DNA of 64,000 bases from Brevibacillus ruminantium. GTDB lineage: Bacteria; Bacillota; Bacilli; Brevibacillales; Brevibacillaceae. Numbering within the stretch: position 1 is the stretch's first letter; each line of letters begins with the position of its first letter. Shown here piece by piece: positions 1 to 8,196 of the stretch. The position numbers and the translations under genes were made by a program. The notes under the pieces were generated by a model, which worked only from the letters and a program-made list of their open reading frames with translations, did no database searches and was not told where the DNA came from. The stretch lies in the NCBI RefSeq assembly GCF_023746555.1, contig NZ_CP098755.1:4290501-4354500 (forward strand), written 5' to 3'.

Positions 1-581
1 TTCGATTCCGCAAGATGCAGATGCGTAATATACTCAAGAATGGGAATTCCTTCGCCAAGCAGCTTTAAGTGAACAGGGGATTCAACATCACCTGGTTTTT
101 CAGTCAAGCAATCCAGTCCAATCAGAACCCCTTTATTTTCGATCACCCAGTCCGCAACGGAAGGGGTTAAATACGGCGGTCTGTCCCAAAAGTCAGGCCT
201 GCCCCAGTTGTGCAAAAGGTAGTCTGTCCGAATCAGGAGTCGACTCCCCGGCTCCCAGATATCCCTGACCGCTTTTTCGATGTCATCCGCAGTAATGGGC
301 TCGAAGGGCTTTTTGTATGAAAGGTCGGCGATGCATGCCCTTCCGATAAAAATATCCAATGGCAGTCTATCCAAAGATTCCCGATCCTCGAAAAAATGCT
401 TGGGGGCGTCAACATGAGTTGCATTGTGAGCAAACAATTCCAAACGGGTAAATGTGCGTCTCGTTGGTGCTGGATCGGTTTCGGGTGTCATGACCGGTTT
501 GATCGCGAACTTAGGGTACCACTTTGCTTCATAGGATGGCATATCCGGATAAAAGCCGTGTGTGATATCGATGATTTTCAT
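1..581 (-). CDS. Cyclase family protein (kynurenine formamidase-like), 3' end outside window
   Basis: The first 193 residues are visible and the frame runs off the left edge. The start is the ATG at 581, preceded by a strong GGAGG site seven bases upstream. Residues 53-64 read HNATHVDAPKHF, which fits the HxxTHxDxPxH metal-binding signature of the cyclase/kynurenine-formamidase family (metal-dependent hydrolases acting on amides or lactones). A second family-like stretch, LIRTDYLLHNW, follows near residue 117. It lies 13 bases after the DAHP synthase stop, so the two are probably cotranscribed. The substrate cannot be told from sequence. The pairing with an aromatic-pathway enzyme suggests an aromatic or anthranilate-type side pathway, which is inference. 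Confidence 0.8.
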   Translation of the reverse strand, partial: MKIIDITHGFYPDMPSYEAKWYPKFAIKPVMTPETDPAPTRRTFTRLELFAHNATHVDAPKHFFEDRESLDRLPLDIFIGRACIADLSYKKPFEPITADDIEKAVRDIWEPGSRLLIRTDYLLHNWGRPDFWDRPPYLTPSVADWVIENKGVLIGLDCLTEKPGDVESPVHLKLLGEGIPILEYITHLHLAES

Positions 582-594
582 GCATGTAACCTCC

Positions 595-1608
595 TCATGC
601 TTTGATAGGATCAACGAACATCTGACTGTTCAACAGTTTGATTTTCTTTAGCATGCCGTCGTAATCTTCCAGAGATATTGCCTGTTCTTTATCACTCAGG
701 GAGGTTTCGGGCTGATGGTGAACTTCGAGCATCAGACCATCGCAGCCTGCTTCCAAGGAAGCTAATGCCATGGGACCGACTAATCTTCTGTCTCCCGTTC
801 CATGGCTTGGATCTACAATCATCGGCAAATGGGAAAGGTTTTGAACTTTATGAACAGCGGCCAGATCAAGATGCCGCCCAGAGGAGGCCTGAGTCGCAGC
901 AATCCCCCTTTCGCATAAAACAACCTCAAAGTTGCCTTCGGCCAGTATGTATTCTGCGGCTTGCAACCAAGTCACAACATCAGCCCAAGGCGCTCGCTTA
1001 AGCAGAACCGGTTTCTTGGTTCTCCCCACTTCACGCAAGAGCGCGAAATTCTGCATGTTTCTCGCACCGATTTGCAACATGTCCGCATATCCGGCAACTA
1101 ACTCAACATCTACTGGGGTGAGAACCTCTGTGACAAATGGCAGCCCGCTCATTTCCCGCGCCTCAGCCAACAACTTGAGACCATCATGACCCAAACCTTG
1201 AAAACTGTACGGAGATGTTCTTGGTTTAAAAGCACCCCCACGAAGAATATGGCATCCTGCTGCCGCTAAATTGGTCGATATCGTCAGGATTTGCTCTCTA
1301 CTTTCAACGGAGCAGGGGCCTGCGATGATTACGGGTGAACCATTTCCAATTTCGATGTCTCTGACTTTCACAACTGATTTTTTTGCTTGGAATTCTTGAC
1401 TGCATAGAGGAAAAGGAGAGTCAACATACTTTAGAGTGAATGAATCGTGGATAAAGGGAAGCTCTTTGCGAGAAATTTTTCCATTGCCGATAATAAAGTG
1501 TTTTCCATTTCGCACAATGTGTTTGCTGTAAGAAAAGGTGCGGAGAATTTCTTCAATATCCTGCTGACTGACTGGAGGGGAACATTCGATGACTGTTGTC
1601 GTAGCCAA
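595..1608 (-). CDS. aroF: 3-deoxy-7-phosphoheptulonate (DAHP) synthase, type I-beta-like
   Basis: 337 residues, TTG start with GGGGGTG seven bases upstream. The family condenses phosphoenolpyruvate and erythrose 4-phosphate, the first step of the shikimate pathway, in the cytoplasm. Residues 1-75 form the small N-terminal regulatory domain of the I-beta class. The barrel follows with [10 protein letters not shown] near 95, the [19 protein letters not shown] loop, and the metal-site segment [13 protein letters not shown] near 265. The usual KRG before the phosphate-binding helix is KRA here, and the CERGI segment that follows is also divergent. Together with the adjacent cyclase gene this suggests a second copy serving a side pathway rather than the housekeeping enzyme. 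The family call is firm and the role is inferred. Confidence 0.88.
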   Translation of the reverse strand: MATTTVIECSPPVSQQDIEEILRTFSYSKHIVRNGKHFIIGNGKISRKELPFIHDSFTLKYVDSPFPLCSQEFQAKKSVVKVRDIEIGNGSPVIIAGPCSVESREQILTISTNLAAAGCHILRGGAFKPRTSPYSFQGLGHDGLKLLAEAREMSGLPFVTEVLTPVDVELVAGYADMLQIGARNMQNFALLREVGRTKKPVLLKRAPWADVVTWLQAAEYILAEGNFEVVLCERGIAATQASSGRHLDLAAVHKVQNLSHLPMIVDPSHGTGDRRLVGPMALASLEAGCDGLMLEVHHQPETSLSDKEQAISLEDYDGMLKKIKLLNSQMFVDPIKA

Positions 1609-1867
1609 AAATTACACCCCCGATACATATTTAGTTAGCTGTGAATTTAAAAACAACCTTTTTTTACCATTTCATATGATTTTTTCCATTTTGAGCTACA
1701 TCATAATTGCTATTTGAATAAATGTCAACATATTCCTTTTTTGTTGACAAAATATTGATGCATGCTCAATTTTCTTGAAAAAATCCGTTCCTGCCCCGCA
1801 AGGAAACGCTAGCTGCTGCGCCGGTTCGCCGCACTTTTTGGCCATATCCGAGACGAGGGAAAAACTT

Positions 1868-1972
1868 TTCTTCTCCTTGCTATGTTCGGTTCGCTTTGAC
1901 CTTTGGTCGGTTCCCGTAGCTGTTAAAGGGCGAAAAAAAGCCCCAGATGTAGAATTATTACTCATCCGGAGC
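1868..1972 (-). repeat. Possible decayed RHS-cassette end with terminator remnant
   Basis: This lies in the 1609-2035 gap, which has no convincing gene. On the minus strand, 1940-1972 resembles the cassette terminator seen downstream: CTGGGGCTTTTTTTC matches CTGGGGTTTCTTTTT, with TAATAATTC in place of the usual loop. The bases beside it (TCTTCTCCTTGCTATGTTCGG) resemble those beside the 16.1 kb terminator (CCTTCTCCTCGCTACGCTCGG). The match is imperfect, so this may be a fossil of an older cassette boundary or chance similarity. The rest of the gap is AT-rich and featureless to me. Confidence 0.35.
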
Positions 1973-2035
1973 AAAAATACCTAAAATAATTTTGATTTTT
2001 TGTTTCAACAAAACCGTTATCCCCTGCTTGGGGGC

Positions 2036-3310
2036 TTATTTTTCAAAACTGTAATTTTGACTATAAAGATTATCATCATGCAAAGCGATAATCAGGATGT
2101 CATAATGTTCGCTTGCGAGAATATTTTTCAAGCTGAATTCCGGGTAGTAGCGATTGTCGTATACCGTTAGTTTTTGAAAGCTTTGTGCCAGATACGGCGT
2201 AATCGGATTCATGAATGAATCTTTTAGCAACAGGACATGTAATTGATTGCCTGCTTTCGGGTTTTCATACGTGATTTTTCGTCTGTCTCCGCCAAAGAAG
2301 GTTCCATAAGAAACCGGGCTTTGCCCGCTTTTGTAACCGTAAAAATCGCTGAAGTCTCGAATGGTTTGCTTTCCATCCGTATTGATCACTTCAAAATGTT
2401 GAAATGTGAACGGCACTTTCGGTTCATAGATCATCGTTCGATCGGCTTTTTCGGGATCAACGGCATCATGGATTTGCCTGTTATAGCTGCCCTCAAATCT
2501 GCCATTCGACAATGCAGACACGTGAATGTCGCTCAATGACATCGGCTCACCCTTGAAATGGGACGACTTGTTTGAGATTTGGCGGATCATTTCTTGATAG
2601 GCCAGAAACGCACCTTTGATATTCCAATGATGGTCGGTTTCCAGGTAAAGGTCCTCCAACTCCGCGTTCGTAAAGGTATCAAACCTGCTTCTCAAATCCA
2701 CGACGTTTATGTTTTTATCGAGCTTCGACAAGAAATAGTCTCTCGATCTGACATACGCGTCGGTCTGCAGGTAAGGCGGATACAAATGCATCAGCGAAAT
2801 CGTTCTCGACGGATTAAAGACAAAAAACGTTTCTGTTTTTTGAGCTTCGGCGAATGCAACCGCGTCGTTTAAATTTGCTGTTGCTGCGTCAATTTCGCTT
2901 GTATGAACAGCTTTATCCGGAACAGGCAAAATCCATTTGCGATTGATCAGAACCAAATTGGACACGATGCGAGAATCGTCTACGATTGTTCCTTCCTCGG
3001 GTTTGTGCTGGGTTTGATCGCGCATGATGTTTTCAAACAGCATGGAGTTAAACAACCTGGAGTTTTGCTGCTTTTGATAGAGCTTCACCATTTCGTTGCG
3101 AAGGACAATTTGGTCATTGAAATACTGATTCATCTCTTCGAAGAAACGGGGGGTAGTAACAGCTTCAAGGCTGAAATCGGGCAGCTTGCCGAGCGCTCTG
3201 TTCTCGATAGCAGAGATATCCTTTTCCGGTGAAAAGAGGCTGGCTATCGCGAACCCGAAAATAATCGTGAAAAAAGTAACCATATAAGCGATTGAAACCG
3301 GTTTACTCAT
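2036..3310 (-). CDS. DHHW-family (AlgX/AlgJ-like) polysaccharide O-acetylation partner
   Basis: 424 residues with an N-terminal membrane anchor (hydrophobic residues about 8-27), so probably extracytoplasmic. The DHHW signature appears as ETDHHWNIKGAF near residue 225. DHHW/SGNH-like proteins of the AlgJ/AlgX group carry the acetyl-transfer or esterase step on exported glycans. A second conserved segment, LLLKDSFMNPITPYLAQSF, lies near residue 363 and matches the region that holds the active-site serine in the family. The gene starts 21 bases after the stop of the MBOAT gene, so the two form a classic O-acetylation pair. A partial, decayed copy of its 3' end sits at 7619-7842. Confidence 0.85.
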   Translation of the reverse strand: MSKPVSIAYMVTFFTIIFGFAIASLFSPEKDISAIENRALGKLPDFSLEAVTTPRFFEEMNQYFNDQIVLRNEMVKLYQKQQNSRLFNSMLFENIMRDQTQHKPEEGTIVDDSRIVSNLVLINRKWILPVPDKAVHTSEIDAATANLNDAVAFAEAQKTETFFVFNPSRTISLMHLYPPYLQTDAYVRSRDYFLSKLDKNINVVDLRSRFDTFTNAELEDLYLETDHHWNIKGAFLAYQEMIRQISNKSSHFKGEPMSLSDIHVSALSNGRFEGSYNRQIHDAVDPEKADRTMIYEPKVPFTFQHFEVINTDGKQTIRDFSDFYGYKSGQSPVSYGTFFGGDRRKITYENPKAGNQLHVLLLKDSFMNPITPYLAQSFQKLTVYDNRYYPEFSLKNILASEHYDILIIALHDDNLYSQNYSFEK

Positions 3311-3331
3311 GTCGGTACTCCTCTTGTCGAA

Positions 3332-4738
3332 CTAGAATCGGAAATACAAGAAAGGGTTATAGGTGGAATTGACCAGATACAAGACCACTTCTGCAAAGAG
3401 GAAGCAGTGGAATAGCAAGGCAAAACCAGTTTGTACATTTGTCATCAGCTTGCCGAATTGCCATTTTTGTAGCTTCGGATATATCGGTGCGGCAACAATG
3501 ATCGCGATGGCAAAGGGAACCCAATTCATCGATAACAGCGCGAGCGCTTGAGAATCGAATATGTCGTGGCCACGTGAATGGAACATCGCCAGGATGAAAT
3601 CTGCTGCATACCCAAAGTTGTCGGCACGGAAGAAAACCCATCCGATCATGACAAGAAGCAGTACGACAACGTGGTTTAACGGATAGATTCTGAGCAGCAT
3701 CTTTTCGAGACCGGCTTTTTCCAGAGCGATCAAAATGCCGTAATAGATCCCCCAAGCAATGAACGTCCAGCTTGCCCCATGCCAGAACCCCGTCAGCGCC
3801 CACACAATCAATAAATTGCGATAGATTTTCCAGGGAGCTACCTTGCTTCCGCCGAGCGGGATATAAACATAGTCCCTGAACCAGCTGCCAAGTGAAATGT
3901 GCCAGCGTCTCCAGAACTCAGAAATACTTTTGGAAATATATGGATAGTTGAAATTCTCCGCGAACTCGAAGCCAAACATTTTCCCCAGTCCGATCGCCAT
4001 ATCACTATAGCCCGAAAAATCATAATAGATCTGCAAAGTATAGGCGATGATTCCAATCCAGGCCCCTCCCGACGAAAGATCCATGACAGGTGTGGCAAAC
4101 ACAGTGTCAGCTACGAAGCCCAAAGGGTTAGCCAAGAGTACTTTTTTCGACAACCCCAAAATAAATCGTTTGATTCCCTCTGCGAATTGGATGGAAGAGA
4201 ATACGCGTTTGCTGAGTTGTTCGGCGACAGCGTTGTAGCGAATAATCGGACCTGCTACAAGCTGCGGGAAAAATGTGATATAGAGCGACAAATTGAACAG
4301 ATTTCGTTGCGCTTTTTCTGTTTTTCGATACACATCGATTACATAACTGAGTGCATGGAACGTATAAAAAGAAATGCCTAGCGGCAGCGGCACAGGTGTT
4401 ACATAAAAATCGGTTTGCAGGACCTGGTTCACAACATCCACTAAGAAATTCGCATACTTAAAGAAACCCAGAAGTCCGATATTTACCGCGATCGCCAACG
4501 TTAAAATCGCGGTTCTCTTTTTTCTATGATTTTCAGCCTGATCTATCCATATCCCGAAACCATAGTTCAGGATAATAGATAAAATCATGAGAACAATGTA
4601 CCTCGGTTCACCCCAGGCATAGAAGAGTAAGCTGAAAATCAATAAGATCGAATTTTTATATGCAAACGGAACAGCAAAGTAGAAGGCAAAGACAAGCGGC
4701 AAAAAGAAAAACAAAAAACTGACGGAACTGAAGACCAA
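3332..4738 (-). CDS. MBOAT family membrane-bound O-acyltransferase (AlgI/PatA-like)
   Basis: 468 residues from the TTG at 4738. I prefer this start because AGGAGG lies eight bases upstream and the N-terminus LVFSSVSFLFFFLPLVF is the usual one for the family; a longer open frame reaches 4774. It has about ten membrane segments. Residues around 285-300 read EFWRRWHISLGSWFRDYVYIP and a later GFWHGASWTFIAWG carries the conserved histidine expected at the active site. The enzyme moves acetyl groups across the membrane to the DHHW partner downstream. The target is likely a cell-wall or capsule glycan, but no glycan synthesis genes lie nearby to name it. Confidence 0.9.
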   Translation of the reverse strand: MVFSSVSFLFFFLPLVFAFYFAVPFAYKNSILLIFSLLFYAWGEPRYIVLMILSIILNYGFGIWIDQAENHRKKRTAILTLAIAVNIGLLGFFKYANFLVDVVNQVLQTDFYVTPVPLPLGISFYTFHALSYVIDVYRKTEKAQRNLFNLSLYITFFPQLVAGPIIRYNAVAEQLSKRVFSSIQFAEGIKRFILGLSKKVLLANPLGFVADTVFATPVMDLSSGGAWIGIIAYTLQIYYDFSGYSDMAIGLGKMFGFEFAENFNYPYISKSISEFWRRWHISLGSWFRDYVYIPLGGSKVAPWKIYRNLLIVWALTGFWHGASWTFIAWGIYYGILIALEKAGLEKMLLRIYPLNHVVVLLLVMIGWVFFRADNFGYAADFILAMFHSRGHDIFDSQALALLSMNWVPFAIAIIVAAPIYPKLQKWQFGKLMTNVQTGFALLFHCFLFAEVVLYLVNSTYNPFLYFRF

Positions 4739-4961
4739 TGTGATATCCTCCTGATGCTGGCGATTCAAATACACCTAAAATAATAATCGAAAAACTCCGG
4801 AAAGGAACTAGCATATCTTACATGAATCTCTACGGATTCTCCTAGAAACATTACGTAAAACCTGTGCGGAAGGATACGAATCTGTTTGCTAGCACTGATT
4901 TTTGGAGATGACTTCCTGCTGTTTTGGATGGTCAGGAAGTTTGGGGTAAGCTGGTAGTGTA

Positions 4962-5182
4962 TTGTCAGGGTCGCGCGCAGGCCGTCTGGATGAAGGTGTA
5001 ACTTGCGGCCACTCCGGTTTTTTCATTGGTGGCGCTGCGCGGAGTATATTTTAAAGCATTTCGGTGTCTACATTCCATTTCATGAAACTAAGAACAGACA
5101 GATTCATTCCTCCCCCTCTTCTATGGCAGCTACATGGACAAAAAAAACCCCAAACGGGTATATTCATACTCGTTTGGGATTT
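4962..5182 (-). pseudogene. Isolated remnant of an RHS core, leader junction and terminator
   Basis: From about 4962 the sequence matches the RHS core segment (TCGCGCGCAGGCCGTC, then a version of the SASNETTGA codons). It continues into the same junction leader found at 24.7 and 31.55 kb (TATATTTTAAAGCATTTCGG and the following TCATGAAACTAAGAAC), and ends in the shared terminator hairpin at 5148-5178. The similarity is obvious by eye with scattered substitutions. No tip or immunity gene remains. It lies about 8 kb beyond the last array cassette, showing that the array once extended here or that pieces of it moved. The remainder of the 4739-5217 gap shows nothing else. Confidence 0.8.
5148..5178 (-). 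terminator. Cassette-type terminator now behind the BlaR1-like gene
   Basis: The hairpin arms CCCCAAACG and CGTTTGGG surround an AT-rich loop, with a run of A at 5141-5147 that becomes a U-run on the minus strand. It can serve as terminator for the BlaI/BlaR1-like operon ending at 5218. Confidence 0.65.
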
Positions 5183-5217
5183 CGTTTTTCATTTATCCTC
5201 TATTCAATTGCCACTCG

Positions 5218-7083
5218 TTACTTCGCCGTTTCGCTTTTTGTCTGATACGTAAAAATCTCGATTTTGACAGTATCCTGCTGTTCTCCACTAGCGACGATTT
5301 TATAAGTATGGTTCAGGCCATTTTGACCCGGTGTAAAAATATAGCGGTAACCATTTGCTGCCGCCGGATTCCAGTAAGTCATTTCACTTGTTGTTTCATC
5401 CAGAATAGCCAGGCTGATTGTTGGCGTCTTATCTGTGGTTTCTTTTAGATCAATCGCTACTGTTTCTCCTGGCTTCACGACAAAGGAATTGCCAATCTGC
5501 TGTCCCTTGCTTCCGTCGCTGTCATCTGGTTGCTTAGGGAGCAACACGTCCCCCTTGAAAATAGGAGTCAGCACGTCCACCTTGTCATAGGCTGTTAGCG
5601 GTTTTGCCCCTACCTGTCCTCCAGCTTTTGTCTGCCTGAACTCATACGTAAATTGCTGCGGTGCCACAACCTCCTCAATCACATAGGCTCCCCGCTTGAT
5701 CAGTTCATTCACGAAAGCCTTATGGTCATACATGAAACGACTATCGGTGGTTTGGTAGTTCATCTCAAACGTGATTTGGTTCTCAACCATTTTTTCGATG
5801 ACACGATCATCCTTGTAAGCGACCGCTTTATCCCCGAAAGCAACCGTCACCGTCTGCCCCCCGATGGACATCGTTTTGCTTGTCATGCTGGCAACAGCCG
5901 ATCCTTTGTCCTGCCATTTGAGCTCCACCTTATAGTAAGGCTCTGTACGATTGAAATAACCTATTTTTCGCCCTTCCTTATCGATATACAAAGCTTTCCA
6001 TTTGACTTCAACTCGCGTCTTTTCTGTCGAAGAGGGAATGCCTAGCGTGCTTTGGACATTTTGTTCCAGTGTCTGAGCTGTATTGTAGTAGGTTGTGATT
6101 CCTCCGCTATATTCCGTTAGCGGTTTTGTCGCTTCTGCAAACACAACAGACGAGGTGAAGACGGAAGCAGCCCCCATCATGACGGCTAGCAGGATGCCCG
6201 AGAATGCTTTGCCTCTTCCTGAATTTTTCTTCATAATAAGTCGAAACCTCCTGATTAGCAGCTTTTTATGGTCGACCAAATGATTATTTAACGCAGGTGA
6301 AGCATTGGCAGCAAATTGTAAAATCATCTCACTGTAGCGTTTTTTCTCAACTGCCGTCATATGCTCCGTTATTTTTTCATCTACCGCATATTCGCAGGCT
6401 TCGCTCAAATTTGCCAAAGCCATATAAGAGAACGGATTAAACCAATGCACACTATTGATCCATACAGCCAAAAGCTTAAACCAAGCATCCTTTTGTCTGT
6501 AATGAATCCATTCGTGTCGTACGGCCATTTCGTAATCAATTCCGTCTATTTTTACGTTTGGCATAACGATTTTCGGCTTCAAGAACCCGATCAGCATAGG
6601 CGAGGTCACATAGTCGCAGACGACTACATCCAGCTTTTCCACGCTATCTATCCACTTGGACTCACGCAGTATTTTTTGTTTATACAAGAAATAACCTAGC
6701 AAGTATCTACACAGCGTAACGATAAAACCGCAAGCCCAGATAATCAGTAGCCATTGGTCAACGCTGAGAATCGGACTGCCATTCTCTTCATTAACCCCGT
6801 TCAGTGGATTCTCTGGTTGTCCGGACATCAACTTCACTGTCTGGGCTGCTGATTCTTTTGCGCTGTCATCGACGATGTTCTTTTCAAAAGATATGGAGTG
6901 GGAGTAAAGCGCTGGCACAGGTAATTGGAGTGGCAAAATAAACAGCAGCAGTGCCGACAAGCAGGCGCCATAATACAAGCGTCCCCCATACTTGGCTGCA
7001 AGTCTTGCCTTGAATAACATGAGCAAAAGGGTTGAAATACTGCCTGCCAGCGATGTCATCAACAGCCATTTAATCATTCTCAT
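5218..7083 (-). CDS. M56 family (BlaR1/MecR1-type) membrane metalloprotease
   Basis: 621 residues. About four membrane segments in the first 320 residues frame a gluzincin site, RHEWIHYRQKDAW, near residue 190; the downstream glutamate region reads EACEYAVDE. In BlaR1 proteins ligand sensing outside the cell triggers this protease, which inactivates the BlaI repressor. The C-terminal half (about 330-621) is not a penicillin-binding domain: I see no SxxK-SxN-KTG set, only beta-rich sequence with a proline/aspartate linker near 520. The signal is therefore unlikely to be a beta-lactam directly. The start codon overlaps the 3' end of the BlaI-like gene by 14 bases, indicating coupled translation. 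Confidence 0.88.
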   Translation of the reverse strand: MRMIKWLLMTSLAGSISTLLLMLFKARLAAKYGGRLYYGACLSALLLFILPLQLPVPALYSHSISFEKNIVDDSAKESAAQTVKLMSGQPENPLNGVNEENGSPILSVDQWLLIIWACGFIVTLCRYLLGYFLYKQKILRESKWIDSVEKLDVVVCDYVTSPMLIGFLKPKIVMPNVKIDGIDYEMAVRHEWIHYRQKDAWFKLLAVWINSVHWFNPFSYMALANLSEACEYAVDEKITEHMTAVEKKRYSEMILQFAANASPALNNHLVDHKKLLIRRFRLIMKKNSGRGKAFSGILLAVMMGAASVFTSSVVFAEATKPLTEYSGGITTYYNTAQTLEQNVQSTLGIPSSTEKTRVEVKWKALYIDKEGRKIGYFNRTEPYYKVELKWQDKGSAVASMTSKTMSIGGQTVTVAFGDKAVAYKDDRVIEKMVENQITFEMNYQTTDSRFMYDHKAFVNELIKRGAYVIEEVVAPQQFTYEFRQTKAGGQVGAKPLTAYDKVDVLTPIFKGDVLLPKQPDDSDGSKGQQIGNSFVVKPGETVAIDLKETTDKTPTISLAILDETTSEMTYWNPAAANGYRYIFTPGQNGLNHTYKIVASGEQQDTVKIEIFTYQTKSETAK

Positions 7084-7456
7084 CAGCCTCGCTATTGATT
7101 AATGCCCGCAGCTCCTCAATGTCCTTTTTGGTTAACTTCTCCGCCTGCAACAACGAACTGATCAGGCTTTTGGCAGAACCGTTATGTATCGTGTGCAAAA
7201 AGCTCTCTGTTTGCCTGTTCAAGTATTCCTTTTCCGTGATTGCCGCCCAATACTCGTGCGCATGGGACCTTCCGAGTTTGACAGCATGCAGAGCACCCTT
7301 GTCGATTAGCCTGCCTGCCAACGTAAGAATGGTCGTCGGTTTTTTATCCGGCAGCTTTTCACCAATTTCCTTCGTTGTCATTCTCCGCCCGCATTCCCAA
7401 ATGACCTGCATGATCTCCATTTCCGCTTTTGTAATGTTCATTTCAGATAGATTCAC
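7070..7456 (-). CDS. BlaI/MecI/CopY family transcriptional repressor
   Basis: 128 residues of winged-helix repressor sequence: ITKAEMEIMQVIWECG at the start, TTKEIGEKLPDKKPTTILTL as recognition region, then a dimerisation tail rich in helices. BlaI repressors bind TACA-N-TGTA dyads as dimers and are cleaved at the tail by the partner BlaR1. The GTG at 7456 gives the longest frame, but GAAGGGG sits almost on top of it; the ATG at 7441 is the alternative and resembles other family starts better. A perfect dyad is found upstream (7484-7500), so autoregulation of the pair is likely. Confidence 0.9.
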   Translation of the reverse strand: MNLSEMNITKAEMEIMQVIWECGRRMTTKEIGEKLPDKKPTTILTLAGRLIDKGALHAVKLGRSHAHEYWAAITEKEYLNRQTESFLHTIHNGSAKSLISSLLQAEKLTKKDIEELRALINSEADEND

Positions 7457-7483
7457 CCCTTCGTTTCTACGTGTTGTTTTTCA

Positions 7484-7500
7484 TTCTACATCATGTAGAA
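7484..7500. promoter_or_regulatory. Probable BlaI-type operator
   Basis: TTCTACATCATGTAGAA is a perfect 17-base dyad with the TACAT/ATGTA core typical of BlaI/MecI operators, 28 bases upstream of the repressor start. A second half-like site, TTTCTACGTG, is at 7464-7473. Confidence 0.7.
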
Positions 7501-7525
7501 ACGAAAGTAAAGTCGAAATACAAAA

Positions 7526-7557
7526 ACCCCCAAACAAGTGATGGTTACTTGTTTGAG
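7526..7557. terminator. Cassette-type terminator hairpin upstream of the BlaI promoter
   Basis: The sequence ACCCCCAAACAAGT...ACTTGTTTGAGG forms a stem related to the RHS cassette terminators (ACGAG changed to ACAAG). It sits between the BlaI operator and the DHHW-gene fragment and may be another trace of a lost cassette. Confidence 0.55.
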
Positions 7558-7618
7558 GCAACGAATACTAACTGAGCCTTAAATTCCTACTTGCTATCCT
7601 TTGTTTCAAAAACATAAT

Positions 7619-7842
7619 TAAAGATTATCATCATGCAGGGCAATGATCAGGATGTCATAACTCGCTGGACAAGATGTTTTTCAAGCTGAATTCAGGATAG
7701 TAACGATTATCGTAAACCGTAAGCTTGTTGAAAATTCTACGCCAAATACGGCGTAATCGGGTTCATGAATGAATCCTTCAGCAACAGAATATTCAGCTGA
7801 TTGCCAGCTTTCAGGTTCTCATAGGTGATTTTCCGTCTGTCA
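7619..7842 (-). pseudogene. Partial decayed copy of the DHHW gene 3' end
   Basis: The stretch from AAGATTATCATCATGCA to GATTTTCCGTCTGTC lines up with 2057-2291 of the intact DHHW gene, with many substitutions and several small indels. Shared landmarks are TTTTTCAAGCTGAATTC, ATACGGCGTAATCGG and TTCATGAATGAATC. It has no start and is cut at both ends. It shows that the block 2.0-7.5 kb was once flanked by two copies of this gene or was duplicated with it. Confidence 0.85.
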
Positions 7843-7859
7843 AAACGAAGATAACAAAA

Positions 7860-7902
7860 AACAGGTCAATCATGGTGATATCTGACCATAATCGACCTGT
7901 TC
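7860..7902 (-). terminator. Long inverted repeat with U-run on the minus strand
   Basis: ACAGGTCAATCATGGT and ACCATAATCGACCTGT can form a long imperfect stem around GATATCTG. A-rich bases precede it on the plus strand, giving a U-run on the minus strand. It separates the DHHW fragment from the plus-strand toxin fragment. Confidence 0.5.
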
Positions 7903-7903
7903 A

Positions 7904-8116
7904 ATGCAACGGAGTTGGTATAACTTCCAAGCTGGTGACATTGGCCTACGAAAAGGGCACGTTTGGATGCTAGAATCAGTCAAAAAAGGTACTGACAACC
8001 CTAAAGGGTTCAACACCTATGAATCGACAACAGATGGAACAGGAGACAAAGCAAAGTCATACTATAGAAGTTGGGATGATGCACAAAGTTATACACCATA
8101 TACCATAATTGATTAA
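7904..8116 (+). pseudogene. C-terminal fragment of a secreted toxin tip, possibly a cell-wall hydrolase
   Basis: 70 residues from an ATG without a convincing ribosome site. The pattern AGDIGLRKGHVWMLESV, followed by TYESTTDGTGDKAKSYYRSW, reminds me of the last third of NlpC/P60- or CHAP-like amidase tips (a GHVW-type histidine motif, then a beta strand). The catalytic cysteine part would lie upstream and is absent, replaced by unrelated sequence. It is on the plus strand, opposite to all other cassettes. A lipoprotein gene follows, which would suit a toxin that attacks the wall from outside. The family assignment is tentative. Confidence 0.4.
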
Positions 8117-8133
8117 CGATTTTAACCAATTAT

Positions 8134-8165
8134 GCTAAGATATTCATGTTACTGGATATCTTAGC
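8134..8165 (+). terminator. Intrinsic terminator
   Basis: GCTAAGATAT and ATATCTTAGC pair around a 12-base loop and are followed by TTTTT at 8166-8170. It ends the toxin fragment transcript and precedes the lipoprotein gene. Confidence 0.75.
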
Positions 8166-8196
8166 TTTTTATTCTACTATAGAAGGTGATGATTTC

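Noticed and set aside
1696..1974. 92-codon minus-strand frame as a gene
   Set aside because: Low-complexity composition, no ribosome site, no resemblance to a family, and it overlaps a decayed repeat.
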